Positions 16,838 through 26,527 are shown, counted from the stretch's first letter. The stretch is DNA of 64,000 nt from Williamsia serinedens (GCF_024171725.1 NZ_JAMTCG010000001.1:620001-684000); one strand, 5' to 3'. Notes: a model not told the origin generated them from the sequence alone. Numbers and translations are program-made.

Positions 16838-17716
16838 GTGACGCACACCGACACCGGACGCGGATTCACACCGGGAGGTGCCGACGTCTCGTGGGCCACG
16901 GTCCCGACACAGACGGTCACCGTCGGTGGCACGCCGTTCGTGTACCGCGAGTACGGCCCGACAGGCGGCGTCCCCGTGGTGTTCCTGAACCACCTCGGCG
17001 CGAACCTGGACAACTGGGATCCCCGCGTCGTCGACGGGATCGCCGCGTTCCACCACGTGATCACGTTCGACAACCGCGGCGTCGGCGCGTCTGCCGGCCG
17101 CACCCCGACGAGCATCGAGGCGATGGCCGACGACGCGATCGCATTCATCGAGGCACTGGGCCTCATGAAGGTGCATCTCCTGGGCTTCTCCCTCGGAGGC
17201 TTCCTCGTGCAGGTCATCGCCGAGCGTCGGCCCGAGCTCGTCGCCAGGATCGTCCTCGCCGGGACAGGTCCCGCCGGCGGGACCGGCATCGACAGAGTCA
17301 CCCGGATCACGATCGCCGACAGCATCACCGCCCTGCTGACGGGCAAAGACCCCAAGCAGAACCTGTTCTTCACCCGCACCGACAACGGCAAGGCGGCGGG
17401 ACGAGAATTCATCGCGCGGCTCGAGGAGAGATCGACCCAGCGCGACAAAGCCGTGTCGCTGAGAACGTTTCGGGCCCAGCTCCGCGCGATCCACACCTGG
17501 GGCACGAGCACCCCGGCGGATCTGAGCACCATCACCCGCCCGGCGCTCGTCGTCAACGGCGACGACGACCGGATGGTGCCCACCAGCAACTCCCACGATC
17601 TCGCCCGACGACTTCCCGATGCGGTGCTGCACATCTACGGCGACGCCGGCCATGGGGGGATCTTCCAGGCTCACCGCGAATTCGTGTCCGACGTCCTGCT
17701 GTTCCTGACGAGCTGA
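16838..17716 (+). CDS. alpha/beta-hydrolase
   Basis: A 292-residue alpha/beta-hydrolase from GTG 16838, preceded by GAGGAGG. It has the oxyanion region FLNHLGANLDNWD, the DNRGVGAS strand, the nucleophile elbow GFSLGG (Ser near residue 116), an acid in VVNGDDDRMVP and the histidine in DAGHGGIF. This is the layout of haloperoxidase/esterase-like hydrolases. It is the first gene of a same-strand run with an SDR and a quinone-reductase-like enzyme behind TetR operators. The substrate is unknown. Confidence 0.9.
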   Translation: MTHTDTGRGFTPGGADVSWATVPTQTVTVGGTPFVYREYGPTGGVPVVFLNHLGANLDNWDPRVVDGIAAFHHVITFDNRGVGASAGRTPTSIEAMADDAIAFIEALGLMKVHLLGFSLGGFLVQVIAERRPELVARIVLAGTGPAGGTGIDRVTRITIADSITALLTGKDPKQNLFFTRTDNGKAAGREFIARLEERSTQRDKAVSLRTFRAQLRAIHTWGTSTPADLSTITRPALVVNGDDDRMVPTSNSHDLARRLPDAVLHIYGDAGHGGIFQAHREFVSDVLLFLTS

Positions 17717-17777
17717 GTCACCCCCGCCGTCGCGATCAGGCGGCGACGTCCCACCATCCCCACAGAAGGAGTCACAC

Positions 17778-18521
17778 ATGCCCACCATCGACGACGCCGT
17801 CGTCCTCGTGACCGGCGCCAACGGCGGCCTCGGCGAACACTTCGTCCGGCAGGCCCTCGCCCGCGGCGCGCGCAAGGTCTATGCCGCAGCCCGGCGACCG
17901 CGCGACTGGGGTGACGACCGCATCGTGCCGATCGCACTCGACGTCACAAACACGCGCTCCCGCGCCGACGCTGTCGCCAGGGCGGCCGACACCACGATCC
18001 TGATCAACAACGCGGGAACACTGCCACCGACGGCAAGCCTGCTCGACCTCGAGGAGGCTGACCTGCGCGCCACGATGGAGACGAACTTCTTCGCCCCGGT
18101 GCTGCTGGCGCGCGCCTTCGCCTCGACACTGAACTCCGCGCAGAACGCCGCACTCGTCGACGTGCACTCTGTGGCCAGCTGGTACGCCTTCGGCGGTGCC
18201 TACAGCGCCTCCAAGGCCGCTCTCTGGTCGGCGACCAACGCGCTGCGACTCGAATTCTCGACGACAGGCGTGCATGTCGTCGGTGTCCACATGGGGTACG
18301 TCGACACCCCCATGGCCGCGGGCGCCCCGGGACCGAAACTTCGCCCCGAAGACCTCGTGGCGGCCGTCTACGACACCCTTCTCGCCGGCGGCTACGAGGT
18401 GATCGGTGACGACCTCACCGCCTCGGTGAAAGCCGCACTCGCGAGCCCCGTCGAAGCGCTCTACCCCGAGCTCGCCGCCCCGCCGACGACTACCAGTCCG
18501 TCACCGGCAGCCGCCGACTGA
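17778..18521 (+). CDS. short-chain dehydrogenase/reductase (SDR)
   Basis: A 247-residue classical SDR. The cofactor motif TGANGGLG is at about 12-19, the active-site region is NNAG, and the catalytic YSASK is near residue 141. AAARRPRDW after the second strand suggests NADPH preference. RBS AGAAGGAG precedes the ATG. The gene lies 61 bases after the hydrolase, and the two probably share the TetR-controlled promoter. The substrate is unknown. Confidence 0.9.
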   Translation: MPTIDDAVVLVTGANGGLGEHFVRQALARGARKVYAAARRPRDWGDDRIVPIALDVTNTRSRADAVARAADTTILINNAGTLPPTASLLDLEEADLRATMETNFFAPVLLARAFASTLNSAQNAALVDVHSVASWYAFGGAYSASKAALWSATNALRLEFSTTGVHVVGVHMGYVDTPMAAGAPGPKLRPEDLVAAVYDTLLAGGYEVIGDDLTASVKAALASPVEALYPELAAPPTTTSPSPAAAD

Positions 18522-18643
18522 ACGGCCGGCGTCACATCGGCCCGGCGCCCGACCACGACCCGGGTCGCGAATACATTCCATGGAAAGTAGTTTGGATGTG
18601 GCTCGAACGAACCACCATCGACGCCGACTGCAAAGGTGACCAC

Positions 18644-19624
18644 ATGCGTGCGGCGTTCTACGAGAGTCAGGGCCCGGCCGCGGAGGTGTTGCAGCTGGGC
18701 GATCTCGACGAGCGAACCCCCAGTGACGGCGAGGTGCGTGTGCGGCTCACCCACTCGGGCATCAACCCGGGCGATGTCAAGAAGCGGCAGGCATGGCTGG
18801 GTGCTCCGATGGCGTTCGACCGGATCGTGCCGCACAGCGATGGAGCCGGATTCATAGAAGCCGTGGGCCCGGGCGTGGACCCCGCGCGGGTGGGCCGCCG
18901 GGTGTGGGTTCATGGCGCCCAGTCCTACCGCGACTTCGGCACAGCGGCACAGTCCACGGTGGTCCCCGACGACCGCGCGATCGAACTCCCCGATGCCGTC
19001 TCCAACGCGGTGGGCGCCTGCCTGGGCATCCCTGGCATCACCGCGCATCGCGCCGTGTTCGCCGACGGCCCGGTCGACGGTGCCGTCGTGCTGGTCCATG
19101 GCGTCCTCGGCGCTGTCGGATCCCTGGCGGCGCAGCTCGCGCGACGAGGTGGCGCGACCGTGATCGGCACCGTCCGCAGAGACACCGACATCGACCGCGT
19201 CGGGCCGGGAATCGCCGACGTCGTGGTCTCCACTGCAGCCGGAGTGGAGGAACGGGTCCACGAGGCCGCACCCGCGGGCGTGAACAGGATCATCGAGGTC
19301 GCACTGTCGGCCAACGTGGACCTCGACTCTCGGATCGTGGCTGACGATGCCGTGATCGCGGCCTACGGCAGCCCTGACGCACGTCCCACCATCCCACTGT
19401 GGCCCCTGCTGTTCGCCAACGTGTCGATCCGACTGCTCGGTAGCGACGACTTCCCCGCAGCTGCGAAGAACGCGGCAGCGCAGGAACTCTCGGCGGCAGC
19501 GGCCGACAGTCCTCAGCTTGTCGGCCCCATCCGCGAGTTCCCCCTCGAGGAGATCGCCGCCGCCCATGAACTGATCGAGAACGGCCGACCCGGCGGACGC
19601 GTCGTACTCACCATCGACAGCTGA
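18644..19624 (+). CDS. NADPH:quinone oxidoreductase-like MDR protein
   Basis: A 326-residue zinc-free medium-chain reductase. It has the N-terminal MRAAFYESQGPA, SGINPGDVKKR, PHSDGAGFIEAVG and the cofactor-binding VLVHGVLGAVGSLAAQLARR. It lacks the structural-zinc Cys cluster of true ADHs. The ATG at 18644 is chosen over 18596 because AAAGGTG precedes it and family homology begins here. It is third in the hydrolase-SDR run and probably reduces quinones or enones, a detoxification role inferred from context. Confidence 0.85.
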   Translation: MRAAFYESQGPAAEVLQLGDLDERTPSDGEVRVRLTHSGINPGDVKKRQAWLGAPMAFDRIVPHSDGAGFIEAVGPGVDPARVGRRVWVHGAQSYRDFGTAAQSTVVPDDRAIELPDAVSNAVGACLGIPGITAHRAVFADGPVDGAVVLVHGVLGAVGSLAAQLARRGGATVIGTVRRDTDIDRVGPGIADVVVSTAAGVEERVHEAAPAGVNRIIEVALSANVDLDSRIVADDAVIAAYGSPDARPTIPLWPLLFANVSIRLLGSDDFPAAAKNAAAQELSAAAADSPQLVGPIREFPLEEIAAAHELIENGRPGGRVVLTIDS

Positions 19625-19663
19625 GGTCACCCACGCGGCCGGCTCGGTTCGCGCCGCGGGCAA

Positions 19664-19972
19664 CTATCCGGTCGCTCCGCCGGCCGTCAGGCGACGCGAG
19701 AGCCGGAGCACCGCCGTGACGACAACGGCGGCGACGAGGCCTGCAACGAATGCCGCGAACGCGTTGTCCTGCAGCGCATACCCGGCTGGATACCCGTCAT
19801 GACGACGAACACGGTCCACGTGAGCACCGCTACTGCGGACGCCCGCCGCGACCACGACGGGCTCACTCGGAATCGCGGGCAGGAACGAGTCCACGAACGA
19901 GACACCGACCAGGATGACGTACAGCCACGGCGAGGAAACCACCGCCTCAGCGGCGTGGAGCCAGTCGGTCAT
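19664..19972 (-). pseudogene. truncated DedA/VTT-domain membrane protein remnant
   Basis: The N-terminal part has VVSSPWLYVILVGVSFVDSF and PAIPSEPVVVAAGV, the usual opening of DedA-family (VTT) membrane proteins of about 200 residues. The next 25 codons are unstructured, and the frame resumes with ALQDNAFAAFVAGLVAAVVV, like a DedA C-terminus. The central helices are missing and the adjoining frame holds a hydrophobic AVAVLTWTVFVVMTG, so a deletion plus frameshift is likely. A 102-residue functional product seems improbable. Confidence 0.55.
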
Positions 19973-20055
19973 CAGCCGTCGTTCCCCTTACTCGTGGGGC
20001 AGAGCGTGCGGTGTCGCGTCGTCGACGGGTCTCCGTGCTTGACCCAGATGACGCA

Positions 20056-20079
20056 ATAAGTGACGATTCGTTCACTTAT
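20056..20079. promoter_or_regulatory. inverted-repeat operator overlapping a -10 box
   Basis: ATAAGTGA-N8-TCACTTAT is a perfect 8-bp inverted repeat. Its right arm overlaps TATGAT (20077-20082), a consensus-like -10 hexamer for the monooxygenase starting at 20158. Binding there should block transcription. No regulator gene lies next to it. Confidence 0.6.
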
Positions 20080-20157
20080 GATGAGAACCTACACCAGCCC
20101 CGGGCCCCGCGATGGCGTGCTCAGCCCGTCGGCGACCCCGTAGGACAGGAGCGCGCA

Positions 20158-21783
20158 GTGACCATCGACAACCCCGTAAGCCCGGCATGCGAGGACACCG
20201 TTGATCTCGCGATCATCGGTTTCGGTCCGGCGGGTGCGACGGCCGCGAACTTCGCGGGCCAGTTCGGACTGCGCGCCGTGGTGATCGAACGAGACACGGA
20301 CGTGTACCCCCGCCAGCGAGCCATCGCGATGGACGACCAGGCGCTGCGTGTCGTCCGTGCCATCGGGCTCTACGACGAGATCACCGCGCGTATGCACATG
20401 GGTGTCACTGCCCGGTTCATCGGCGTCGACGGTCGACCGTTCCTGTCGACGCCGACCGCACCGACCGACGAATGCGGTGACCCCCTGGCGAACTTCTTCT
20501 ACCAACCCTGGTTGGAGGGCACGCTACGCGGAGGCGTCTCGCGCTACGACGACGTGGAGGTCATCACGGGGCACGAGGGGCGCCTCGTCGACCAGGACAG
20601 CGACGGGGTCACCGTCGACATCGTCCCCACCCGACGACAACGCGCGACACGACGCATCCGCGCTCGGTATGTGATGGCGTGCGACGGTGGGAGCAGTCCG
20701 ACACGCAAGGCCGTCGGCGGCACTTTCGCCGGCTCCTCCTACTCCGAACAGTGGATGGACATCCAGGCAGAAGTGAAGCGACCGTTGCCGTTCGATCCGC
20801 ACTTCGACTTCCTCTGCAACCCGGAACGCCCCGGCGTGCGCTGCCCGTGTCCCGGTGGTCACTTCCGCTGGGAGTGGCGGATCAACGAGGGCGAGACCGT
20901 CGAGCAGATGCTCTCCGACGAGACGATCTGGTCGATGCTGCGGGCGGAGGGGATCAGTCCCGACGACATCGACATCAAGCGCACCTGGACCTACACCTTC
21001 CACGTTCGCAAGGCTGCGCGCTGGCGCATCGGACGGGTACTTCTCGCCGGTGACGCCGCGCACGTCATGCCGCCGTTCGCCGGACAAGGCATCTCCGGTG
21101 CTCTCCGTGATGTCGCGAACGTCATGTGGAAGCTTTCGGACGTCGTCGCCGGCCGCGCAGACCCGGCGCTTCTCGACACCTATCAGACCGAACGCGAAGC
21201 CCATCACGACGCCATGCTGCGGCGTGCAGAGATGTTCGGCCGAATGGTCATGCCGCCCAACCGAATCGTGGCCCGCGCTCGCGACATCTCGGTCCGGGCA
21301 CTTGCCCCGACGAGCCCGGGGCGACTCCTCGTGGGACGAATGGCCCGCCCACCCAGGCTGAGCCCGGGTTTCACCGACGCCGGCCGAGACCGCAGCCCCG
21401 CTGTCGGGCACCTGCTGAAGGCGGCGACAGTCGCCTCCCCGGGGATCGTGCAACACCGCATCGACGAAGCCCTCGGACCGGGTTGGGCGATCCTCGGACT
21501 CGGTCGCAACCCGTCCACCGAGATCCCCCGCCACATCCTCGCCGCCTGGAAGACGTTCGAGCCCCGGCTGGTCACCATCCGCCCCGGGACGTCTGTCGTC
21601 GCGGACGGAGAACTCGGCGACCCCGTCGGCGAGCTCTGGGACTGGATGCGGGAACGCAGGGTGCGGTTCCTCGTCGTGCGACCTGATCGCTACGTGCACA
21701 GCGCCGCCTGTCGCGCCGCAGACTTGCCACTCCCTGCGCCGAGGTACTCGGCGGTCGACAGCAGCCCGGTGCAGACGGCATAG
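20158..21783 (+). CDS. FAD-dependent aromatic monooxygenase, MhpA-like
   Basis: A 541-residue class A flavin monooxygenase from GTG 20158 with AGGACAGGAG upstream. The FAD motif GFGPAGATAA is at about residues 22-31. A DG motif follows at ACDGGSSPTR (about 180), and the second FAD site is GDAAHVMPPFAGQGISGALRD (about 300). The size and C-terminal thioredoxin-like extension match 3-(3-hydroxyphenyl)propionate or related phenol hydroxylases, which use NAD(P)H and O2 to hydroxylate aromatic rings. No ring-cleavage genes are adjacent, so the substrate is open. Confidence 0.85.
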   Translation: MTIDNPVSPACEDTVDLAIIGFGPAGATAANFAGQFGLRAVVIERDTDVYPRQRAIAMDDQALRVVRAIGLYDEITARMHMGVTARFIGVDGRPFLSTPTAPTDECGDPLANFFYQPWLEGTLRGGVSRYDDVEVITGHEGRLVDQDSDGVTVDIVPTRRQRATRRIRARYVMACDGGSSPTRKAVGGTFAGSSYSEQWMDIQAEVKRPLPFDPHFDFLCNPERPGVRCPCPGGHFRWEWRINEGETVEQMLSDETIWSMLRAEGISPDDIDIKRTWTYTFHVRKAARWRIGRVLLAGDAAHVMPPFAGQGISGALRDVANVMWKLSDVVAGRADPALLDTYQTEREAHHDAMLRRAEMFGRMVMPPNRIVARARDISVRALAPTSPGRLLVGRMARPPRLSPGFTDAGRDRSPAVGHLLKAATVASPGIVQHRIDEALGPGWAILGLGRNPSTEIPRHILAAWKTFEPRLVTIRPGTSVVADGELGDPVGELWDWMRERRVRFLVVRPDRYVHSAACRAADLPLPAPRYSAVDSSPVQTA

Positions 21784-21869
21784 TCGGCAGCACCGCCGAG
21801 CCCGCCGCGGACGCCCGAGGTCATGCGTGGGCCCGTCAGCTGTGACTGCTGATCGAGGAAGGCTCCGTC

Positions 21870-22625
21870 ATGCCGGCACCCGCGGGAATCGACTACTCCT
21901 GGGCCATCCAGACCGGTGGGGTGCTGACCAGCGCCCAGAAGCGCGCACTGTTCACGCCACTGGTGCAGACCGTGCTGAAGTATCCCGGTCTGCGCGCGCG
22001 GTTGGTCCTTGGACGGCGCGGTCACGGGGGTTTCGATCTCGACACCCTCCGCCTGCCTGATTCGCGACTCGCCCGCGATGCCCAGGAGATGGCACATGAG
22101 TCCATCCCCTCCTTCCTCGTGAACCACTCCTATCGCGTGTTCCTGTTCGGCACCGCATTGGCGCGCCTGGACGGCATCTCGATCGACGACGAGGCGGTGT
22201 TCGTCGCCTCGATGCTGCACGACCTGCACCTCGGCGACCCGGCGCCTGGCGGACGGTGCTTCGCTGTCGCGGGCGGCGAGAGGGCCGAGGCCTTCGCGGT
22301 GGCGCACGACGTCTCGCCGGAGCGTGCGCGACGCATCGGAGCCGAGGTGTCGGGACATGTCACCGTCGGCGGGTACGACGACCTGTCTGGCGAGGGTGGC
22401 TTCGTGGGGGCAGGCGCCGTCCTCGATCTCCTGGGATTACGACTGGACGAGCTGCGGAAAGACTTCGTCGACGCGGTTCTCGCGCAGCAGCCGCGTGACG
22501 GGTTCAAGAGAGACATCGCGGCCACATGGAAGACCGAGTCGCGCGCGGTGCCGGACGGCCGCGCCGCATGGTTGAGGCGCTACGCCATGATGCTCACTCT
22601 CGTGCGTATCGCCCCGATGCAGTGA
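21870..22625 (+). CDS. HD-domain metal-dependent phosphohydrolase-like protein
   Basis: A 251-residue HD-superfamily protein. The first metal His is in NHSYRVFLFG (about residue 91), the HD pair in SMLHDLHLGDP (about 116-126), and a later His is in SGHVTVGGYDD. Relatives include small-molecule phosphohydrolases and cyanamide-hydratase-like proteins; the motif spacing here is closer to the latter group. ATG with GAGGAAGG upstream. It follows the monooxygenase by 86 bases on the same strand. Confidence 0.8.
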   Translation: MPAPAGIDYSWAIQTGGVLTSAQKRALFTPLVQTVLKYPGLRARLVLGRRGHGGFDLDTLRLPDSRLARDAQEMAHESIPSFLVNHSYRVFLFGTALARLDGISIDDEAVFVASMLHDLHLGDPAPGGRCFAVAGGERAEAFAVAHDVSPERARRIGAEVSGHVTVGGYDDLSGEGGFVGAGAVLDLLGLRLDELRKDFVDAVLAQQPRDGFKRDIAATWKTESRAVPDGRAAWLRRYAMMLTLVRIAPMQ

Positions 22626-22797
22626 GGCAACCGGCACGCACCTCGTGACCCGTCCGATCACGCGGGCCGTCGTCGCCACGATCGCCGACGACCACGAACG
22701 TCCGCGAGCGCAGGGCCGAGTCGGCGCGCCGGTGTCGATCACACGGATCACACCGGACTCGGGCGCAGAACCGCACGCACGGCGTTACCGTCGGCTG

Positions 22798-23055
22798 GTG
22801 TCCGACGCGGAGACCGACCCCCCAGCCGATCCCAGCCGTGCCCAGGCGATCGCATTCGTCGGTCATCTGGAGGCGTTGGCCACGCAACTCGCGCAGCAGG
22901 TCGAAGCGCTCGAGGCGTCCGCGGCTGATCCTCTCGCCCGCCGACGTCAACGACTCGTCGACGACGCGAAGCAGCGGCGTCTGGAGCTGTACGAGACGCG
23001 GCACCACATCGAGGCCCTGCAGTCGCGCTACGGGCTGGAACCCTGTACGTCGTGA
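22798..23055 (+). CDS. small helical hypothetical protein
   Basis: An 85-residue charged protein dominated by two helices: AIAFVGHLEALATQLAQQVE and RRRQRLVDDAKQRRLELYET, likely a coiled-coil hairpin. The GTG at 22798 is preferred to the in-frame start at 22645 because TACCGTCGGCTG directly before it looks like a leaderless actinobacterial promoter/start. No family recognised. Confidence 0.6.
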   Translation: MSDAETDPPADPSRAQAIAFVGHLEALATQLAQQVEALEASAADPLARRRQRLVDDAKQRRLELYETRHHIEALQSRYGLEPCTS

Positions 23056-23080
23056 ACGAACGACGAGCACGGGGTCGGGC

Positions 23081-23863
23081 CTAGACGTGTTCGCGGTGTC
23101 GGTCCTGGCGGGTGAGAACTGCCGTCAGCAGGACGATCGCGACGATCCAGCCGGCGGTCACCGGACCGGTACCCCATCCCAGACCTCCGTGTTTGGTGTC
23201 GGCGAGCCAATCGGCACCCGACGCACCGAGCGGTCGGGTGAGGACGTACGCCGCCCAGAACGCCGCGACAGCGTTCATCCCGAGTCGCCATGCGACCAGC
23301 GGTATGCAGATCGCGACGGCGAAGAGGATCGTCGACGCCAGGTAGCCCAGGCCGAGCGACGCCGCGGTCCAGTCGCCCAGAGCGGTGCCCAGCGCGAACG
23401 TCGCGCACACGGTTGCCCAGTACCAGAGCTCCGAGCGGCGGGTGACGATGGCGTGGACGTCGAGGGTGCCGGTGTCGCGATGCCAGAGAACCAGGATGCC
23501 CGCGACAGCGACCCCGAACGCGATGCTCGAGGCGATGTACGGGACGCCGACGGCATGGATGACGTCGGCGACGACAGTGCCGAACACACTGACCATGCTC
23601 ACCGCGAGCCAATATCTCCACTCACGGAACGCGCCGGCGCGGAACAGGATGGCAAACGCGGCGAGGAACGCAGCAAGGATGAGGGCACCCGCCAGGACCT
23701 CTGGGAGATGGGTCCCCAGGAAGTCCGACAGCGTCTCCCCCATGCCGGTGGTGAGCACCTTGATGACCCAGAACAGGACCGTGACCTCGGGGACCCGGAG
23801 CCATTCGCCGGTTGATCGGCTGGGCGTGGCGGAACCGGTGGCGTTGCGATCGGCGGACGTCAT
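23081..23863 (-). CDS. DUF347/COG4705 membrane protein
   Basis: A 260-residue membrane protein with repeated DUF347 units. FWVIKVLTTGMGETLSDFLG is in the N-terminal half and YWATVCATFALGTALGDWTA in the C-terminal half, with eight or so hydrophobic segments. The TTG.GE..SD and ALGTALGD words are the family signature. The transported or sensed compound is unknown. ATG at 23863; divergent from the epoxide hydrolase. Confidence 0.85.
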   Translation of the reverse strand: MTSADRNATGSATPSRSTGEWLRVPEVTVLFWVIKVLTTGMGETLSDFLGTHLPEVLAGALILAAFLAAFAILFRAGAFREWRYWLAVSMVSVFGTVVADVIHAVGVPYIASSIAFGVAVAGILVLWHRDTGTLDVHAIVTRRSELWYWATVCATFALGTALGDWTAASLGLGYLASTILFAVAICIPLVAWRLGMNAVAAFWAAYVLTRPLGASGADWLADTKHGGLGWGTGPVTAGWIVAIVLLTAVLTRQDRHREHV

Positions 23864-23939
23864 GCCGGGGAGGGTCGCACGGCCACGCTGAGAGGACGCT
23901 GAACGATCGGCGGGCGGCTGTCGCGCGCACACTGAGGTG

Positions 23940-25085
23940 ATGAGCGCTCTCGACGACGCCGTGACCCCGTTTCGCATCGACGTACCCCAGGCCGATCTCG
24001 ACGACCTGGCCGACCGATTGGGACGCACCCGGTGGGCCGAGCCCGAAACGGTCGACGACACCAGCCAGGGTGTGCCCGAGGCCTTCCTACGGCGACTGGT
24101 CGACCACTGGCTGCATGGGTACGACTGGCGTCGCATCGAGCGTCGACTGAACGAGCTCCCCCAGTTCCGCGTCACCGTCCGGGGTGGCGGGGACGACGCG
24201 CTCGCGGTCCACGTCATCCACGTCCGATCGCAGCGTCCCGACGCGACGCCGTTGCTGATGACGCACGGGTGGCCGGGGTCGGTGCTGGAGTTCCTCGACG
24301 TCATCGAGCCCTTGACCGCCCCGGCTGCCGACCAGCCGGCGTTCCACCTCGTGCTGCCGACGTTGCCGGGCTTCGGTTTCAGCGACAAGCCGACGTCCAC
24401 CGGGTGGGGAGTCGGTCGAATCGCGAGGGCCTGGGCAGAACTCATGGCGACGCTCGGGTACGAGCGGTACGCCGCCCAGGGCGGCGACTGGGGATCGATC
24501 GTCACCAGCGCGCTCGGCGCGGTGGACACCGAGCACTTGACCGGGATCCATCTCAACATGCCGTTGGCGCAACCGGACCGCGACGACGAGCCCACCGAGG
24601 CGGAGCAGGAGATCATCGCCCATCTGCGACGGCACCGGCGCGAGAAGACCGGCTACATGAAAGAACAGTCGACCCGTCCACAGACCATCGGCTACTCGCT
24701 CGTCGACTCCCCCGTCGGCCTGGCGGCCTGGATCGTCGAGAAGTTCTGGGACTGGACCGACCACGACGGCGACCCGACGAGCATCCTCACGCCCGACCAG
24801 ATGCTCGACGCCGTGATGATGTACTGGCTCCCAGCGACCGGAGCGTCGTCGGCACGTCTCTACTGGGAGGCGCCGCGGTCGTCCTGGCAGTCGGACATCG
24901 GCGTGCCCGTGGGCATCTCGATGTTCCCGAAGGAGATCAACAGGACGTCGGAACGCTGGGCCCGCAAGCACTACCCCTCGCTGACCTACTGGAACGAGCT
25001 GAGCCGCGGCGGACATTTCGCCGCCCTGGAACAACCCACCTCCTTCGTCGACGAGATCCGCTCCTGGAGCCGAACGCTGGACTGA
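23940..25085 (+). CDS. epoxide hydrolase
   Basis: A 381-residue alpha/beta-hydrolase with an N-terminal epoxide-hydrolase (EHN) domain (FRIDVPQADLDDLADRLGRT; WRRIERRLNELPQF). The HGWPG oxyanion motif follows, then the nucleophile Asp in QGGDWGS (about residue 182) and the terminal catalytic His in RGGHFAALE. These microsomal-type enzymes open epoxides with water. ATG 23940 is used; GTG 23937 is equally placed. It may detoxify epoxides formed by oxygenases of this window, which is inference. Confidence 0.92.
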   Translation: MSALDDAVTPFRIDVPQADLDDLADRLGRTRWAEPETVDDTSQGVPEAFLRRLVDHWLHGYDWRRIERRLNELPQFRVTVRGGGDDALAVHVIHVRSQRPDATPLLMTHGWPGSVLEFLDVIEPLTAPAADQPAFHLVLPTLPGFGFSDKPTSTGWGVGRIARAWAELMATLGYERYAAQGGDWGSIVTSALGAVDTEHLTGIHLNMPLAQPDRDDEPTEAEQEIIAHLRRHRREKTGYMKEQSTRPQTIGYSLVDSPVGLAAWIVEKFWDWTDHDGDPTSILTPDQMLDAVMMYWLPATGASSARLYWEAPRSSWQSDIGVPVGISMFPKEINRTSERWARKHYPSLTYWNELSRGGHFAALEQPTSFVDEIRSWSRTLD

Positions 25086-25135
25086 TCTTCGGCGGAGCCG
25101 GTGTGGCTCACCTCACGCGTGGCATAGTCGATGCA

Positions 25136-26527
25136 ATGGAGCGCGACGACGACATCGAGGTCGACTATCTGGTCGTCGGCGCGGGCGCCGTCGGGATGGC
25201 GTTCGTCGACACCCTCCTCGCCGAGACGACGGCGACCGTCGCCCTCGTCGACAGGTACAGCCGACCGGGCGGGCACTGGAACCGGGCCTACCCGTTCGTC
25301 CGACTGCATCAGCCGTCGGCGTTCTACGGCGTGAACTCACTGGCGCTCGGTGTGGGCCGCCTCGACACCGAGGGCGGCAACGCCGGACTGCAGGGACTCG
25401 CCTCCGGCGCCGAGGTCGTCGCCTATTTCGACCGGGTGATGCAGGAGCGATTTCTCCCCACCGGCCGAGTGCACTGGCTCCCCGAGCACGAGTTCGACGG
25501 ATCGGACGTGGTGCCTCGCGCCGGCGGTGCGCGGCAACGGATCCGAGCGGCGAAGACGGTCGACGCGGCGCACAGCGAGGTCACCGTGCCCTCGATGCGC
25601 CCACCGTCGTACGACGTGGCCGACGGGGCCGTGTGCGTCGCCCCGAACGCGCTGCCCGACGTGGTCCGTGACGACGCGCAGTACGTCGTGATCGGAGCGG
25701 GCAAGACCGGGATCGACGCCTGTCTCTGGTTGCTCGACGCCGGCATCGACCCGGACTCGATCCGATGGATCATGCCGCGCGACTCCTGGTTCCTCGACCG
25801 ACGCAACATCCAGCCCGTGGAGGACAGCTTCGAGAGCACCGTCGGCGGGTACGCGCTGCAACTGGAGGCCTCCGCGCTGGCGACGTCGGTGCCCGACCTC
25901 TTCCGTCGGCTCGAGGAGACCGGCCAGTTGCTCCGACTGGATCCCGACGTCACACCGACCATGTACCGCTGTGCCACGGTGACGAAGGCCGAGCTGGAAC
26001 AACTGCGCACCATCTCCGGCGTCGTGCGCTCGGGTCGCGTCCGCGCCGTCGGTCTCGACGCCATCGAGTTGGACGACGGGTCGATCCCCACGTCCCGCGA
26101 CGTGGTGCACGTCGATTGCACTGCAGACGGATTCCGGCGACGGTCCCCGGAACCCGTGTTCGACGGCGACCGCATCACCCTGCAGAGCGTCCGGACCTGT
26201 CAGCAGGTGTTCAGCGCCGCCATGGTGGCGCATGTCGAGGCGGTGTACACCGACGAGGCCGAGAAGAACGTCCTCTGCGCGGTGATCCCGTCCCCGGACG
26301 CCGACATCGACTGGCTGCGAACGACACTCGTCAACACCGAGAGCACCATCCGGTGGGCGGGAGAACCGAGGATCGCGTCGTGGCTGGAGGATGCCCGACT
26401 GAACAGCGTGAAGACCGGCCTCACCGGTGCGCCCACACCTGCCCAGATCGGCGTGCTGCGCACCATCGTCCGCCACATGACCGGTGCCGTGGACAACCTC
26501 CGCCGCCTTCTCGCCGAGGTCGACTGA
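25136..26527 (+). CDS. FAD/NAD(P)-binding flavoprotein
   Basis: A 463-residue protein with two Rossmann dinucleotide motifs: YLVVGAGAVGMAF at about 11-23 and YVVIGAGKTGIDACLWLL near residue 183. The first is followed by PGGHWNRAYPFVRLHQPSAFYGVN, resembling flavin monooxygenase-like or L-lysine-hydroxylase-like proteins of actinobacteria. The start is taken at ATG 25136 beside a leaderless promoter-like GGCATAGTCG. It is 50 bases after the epoxide hydrolase. Substrate unknown. Confidence 0.75.
   Translation: MERDDDIEVDYLVVGAGAVGMAFVDTLLAETTATVALVDRYSRPGGHWNRAYPFVRLHQPSAFYGVNSLALGVGRLDTEGGNAGLQGLASGAEVVAYFDRVMQERFLPTGRVHWLPEHEFDGSDVVPRAGGARQRIRAAKTVDAAHSEVTVPSMRPPSYDVADGAVCVAPNALPDVVRDDAQYVVIGAGKTGIDACLWLLDAGIDPDSIRWIMPRDSWFLDRRNIQPVEDSFESTVGGYALQLEASALATSVPDLFRRLEETGQLLRLDPDVTPTMYRCATVTKAELEQLRTISGVVRSGRVRAVGLDAIELDDGSIPTSRDVVHVDCTADGFRRRSPEPVFDGDRITLQSVRTCQQVFSAAMVAHVEAVYTDEAEKNVLCAVIPSPDADIDWLRTTLVNTESTIRWAGEPRIASWLEDARLNSVKTGLTGAPTPAQIGVLRTIVRHMTGAVDNLRRLLAEVD

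Noticed and set aside
24032-25135. Long upstream in-frame extension of the flavoprotein gene through the epoxide hydrolase.
   Set aside because: It overlaps the hydrolase in another frame with an Arg-rich, low-complexity product. ATG 25136 with a promoter-like sequence gives a normal start.
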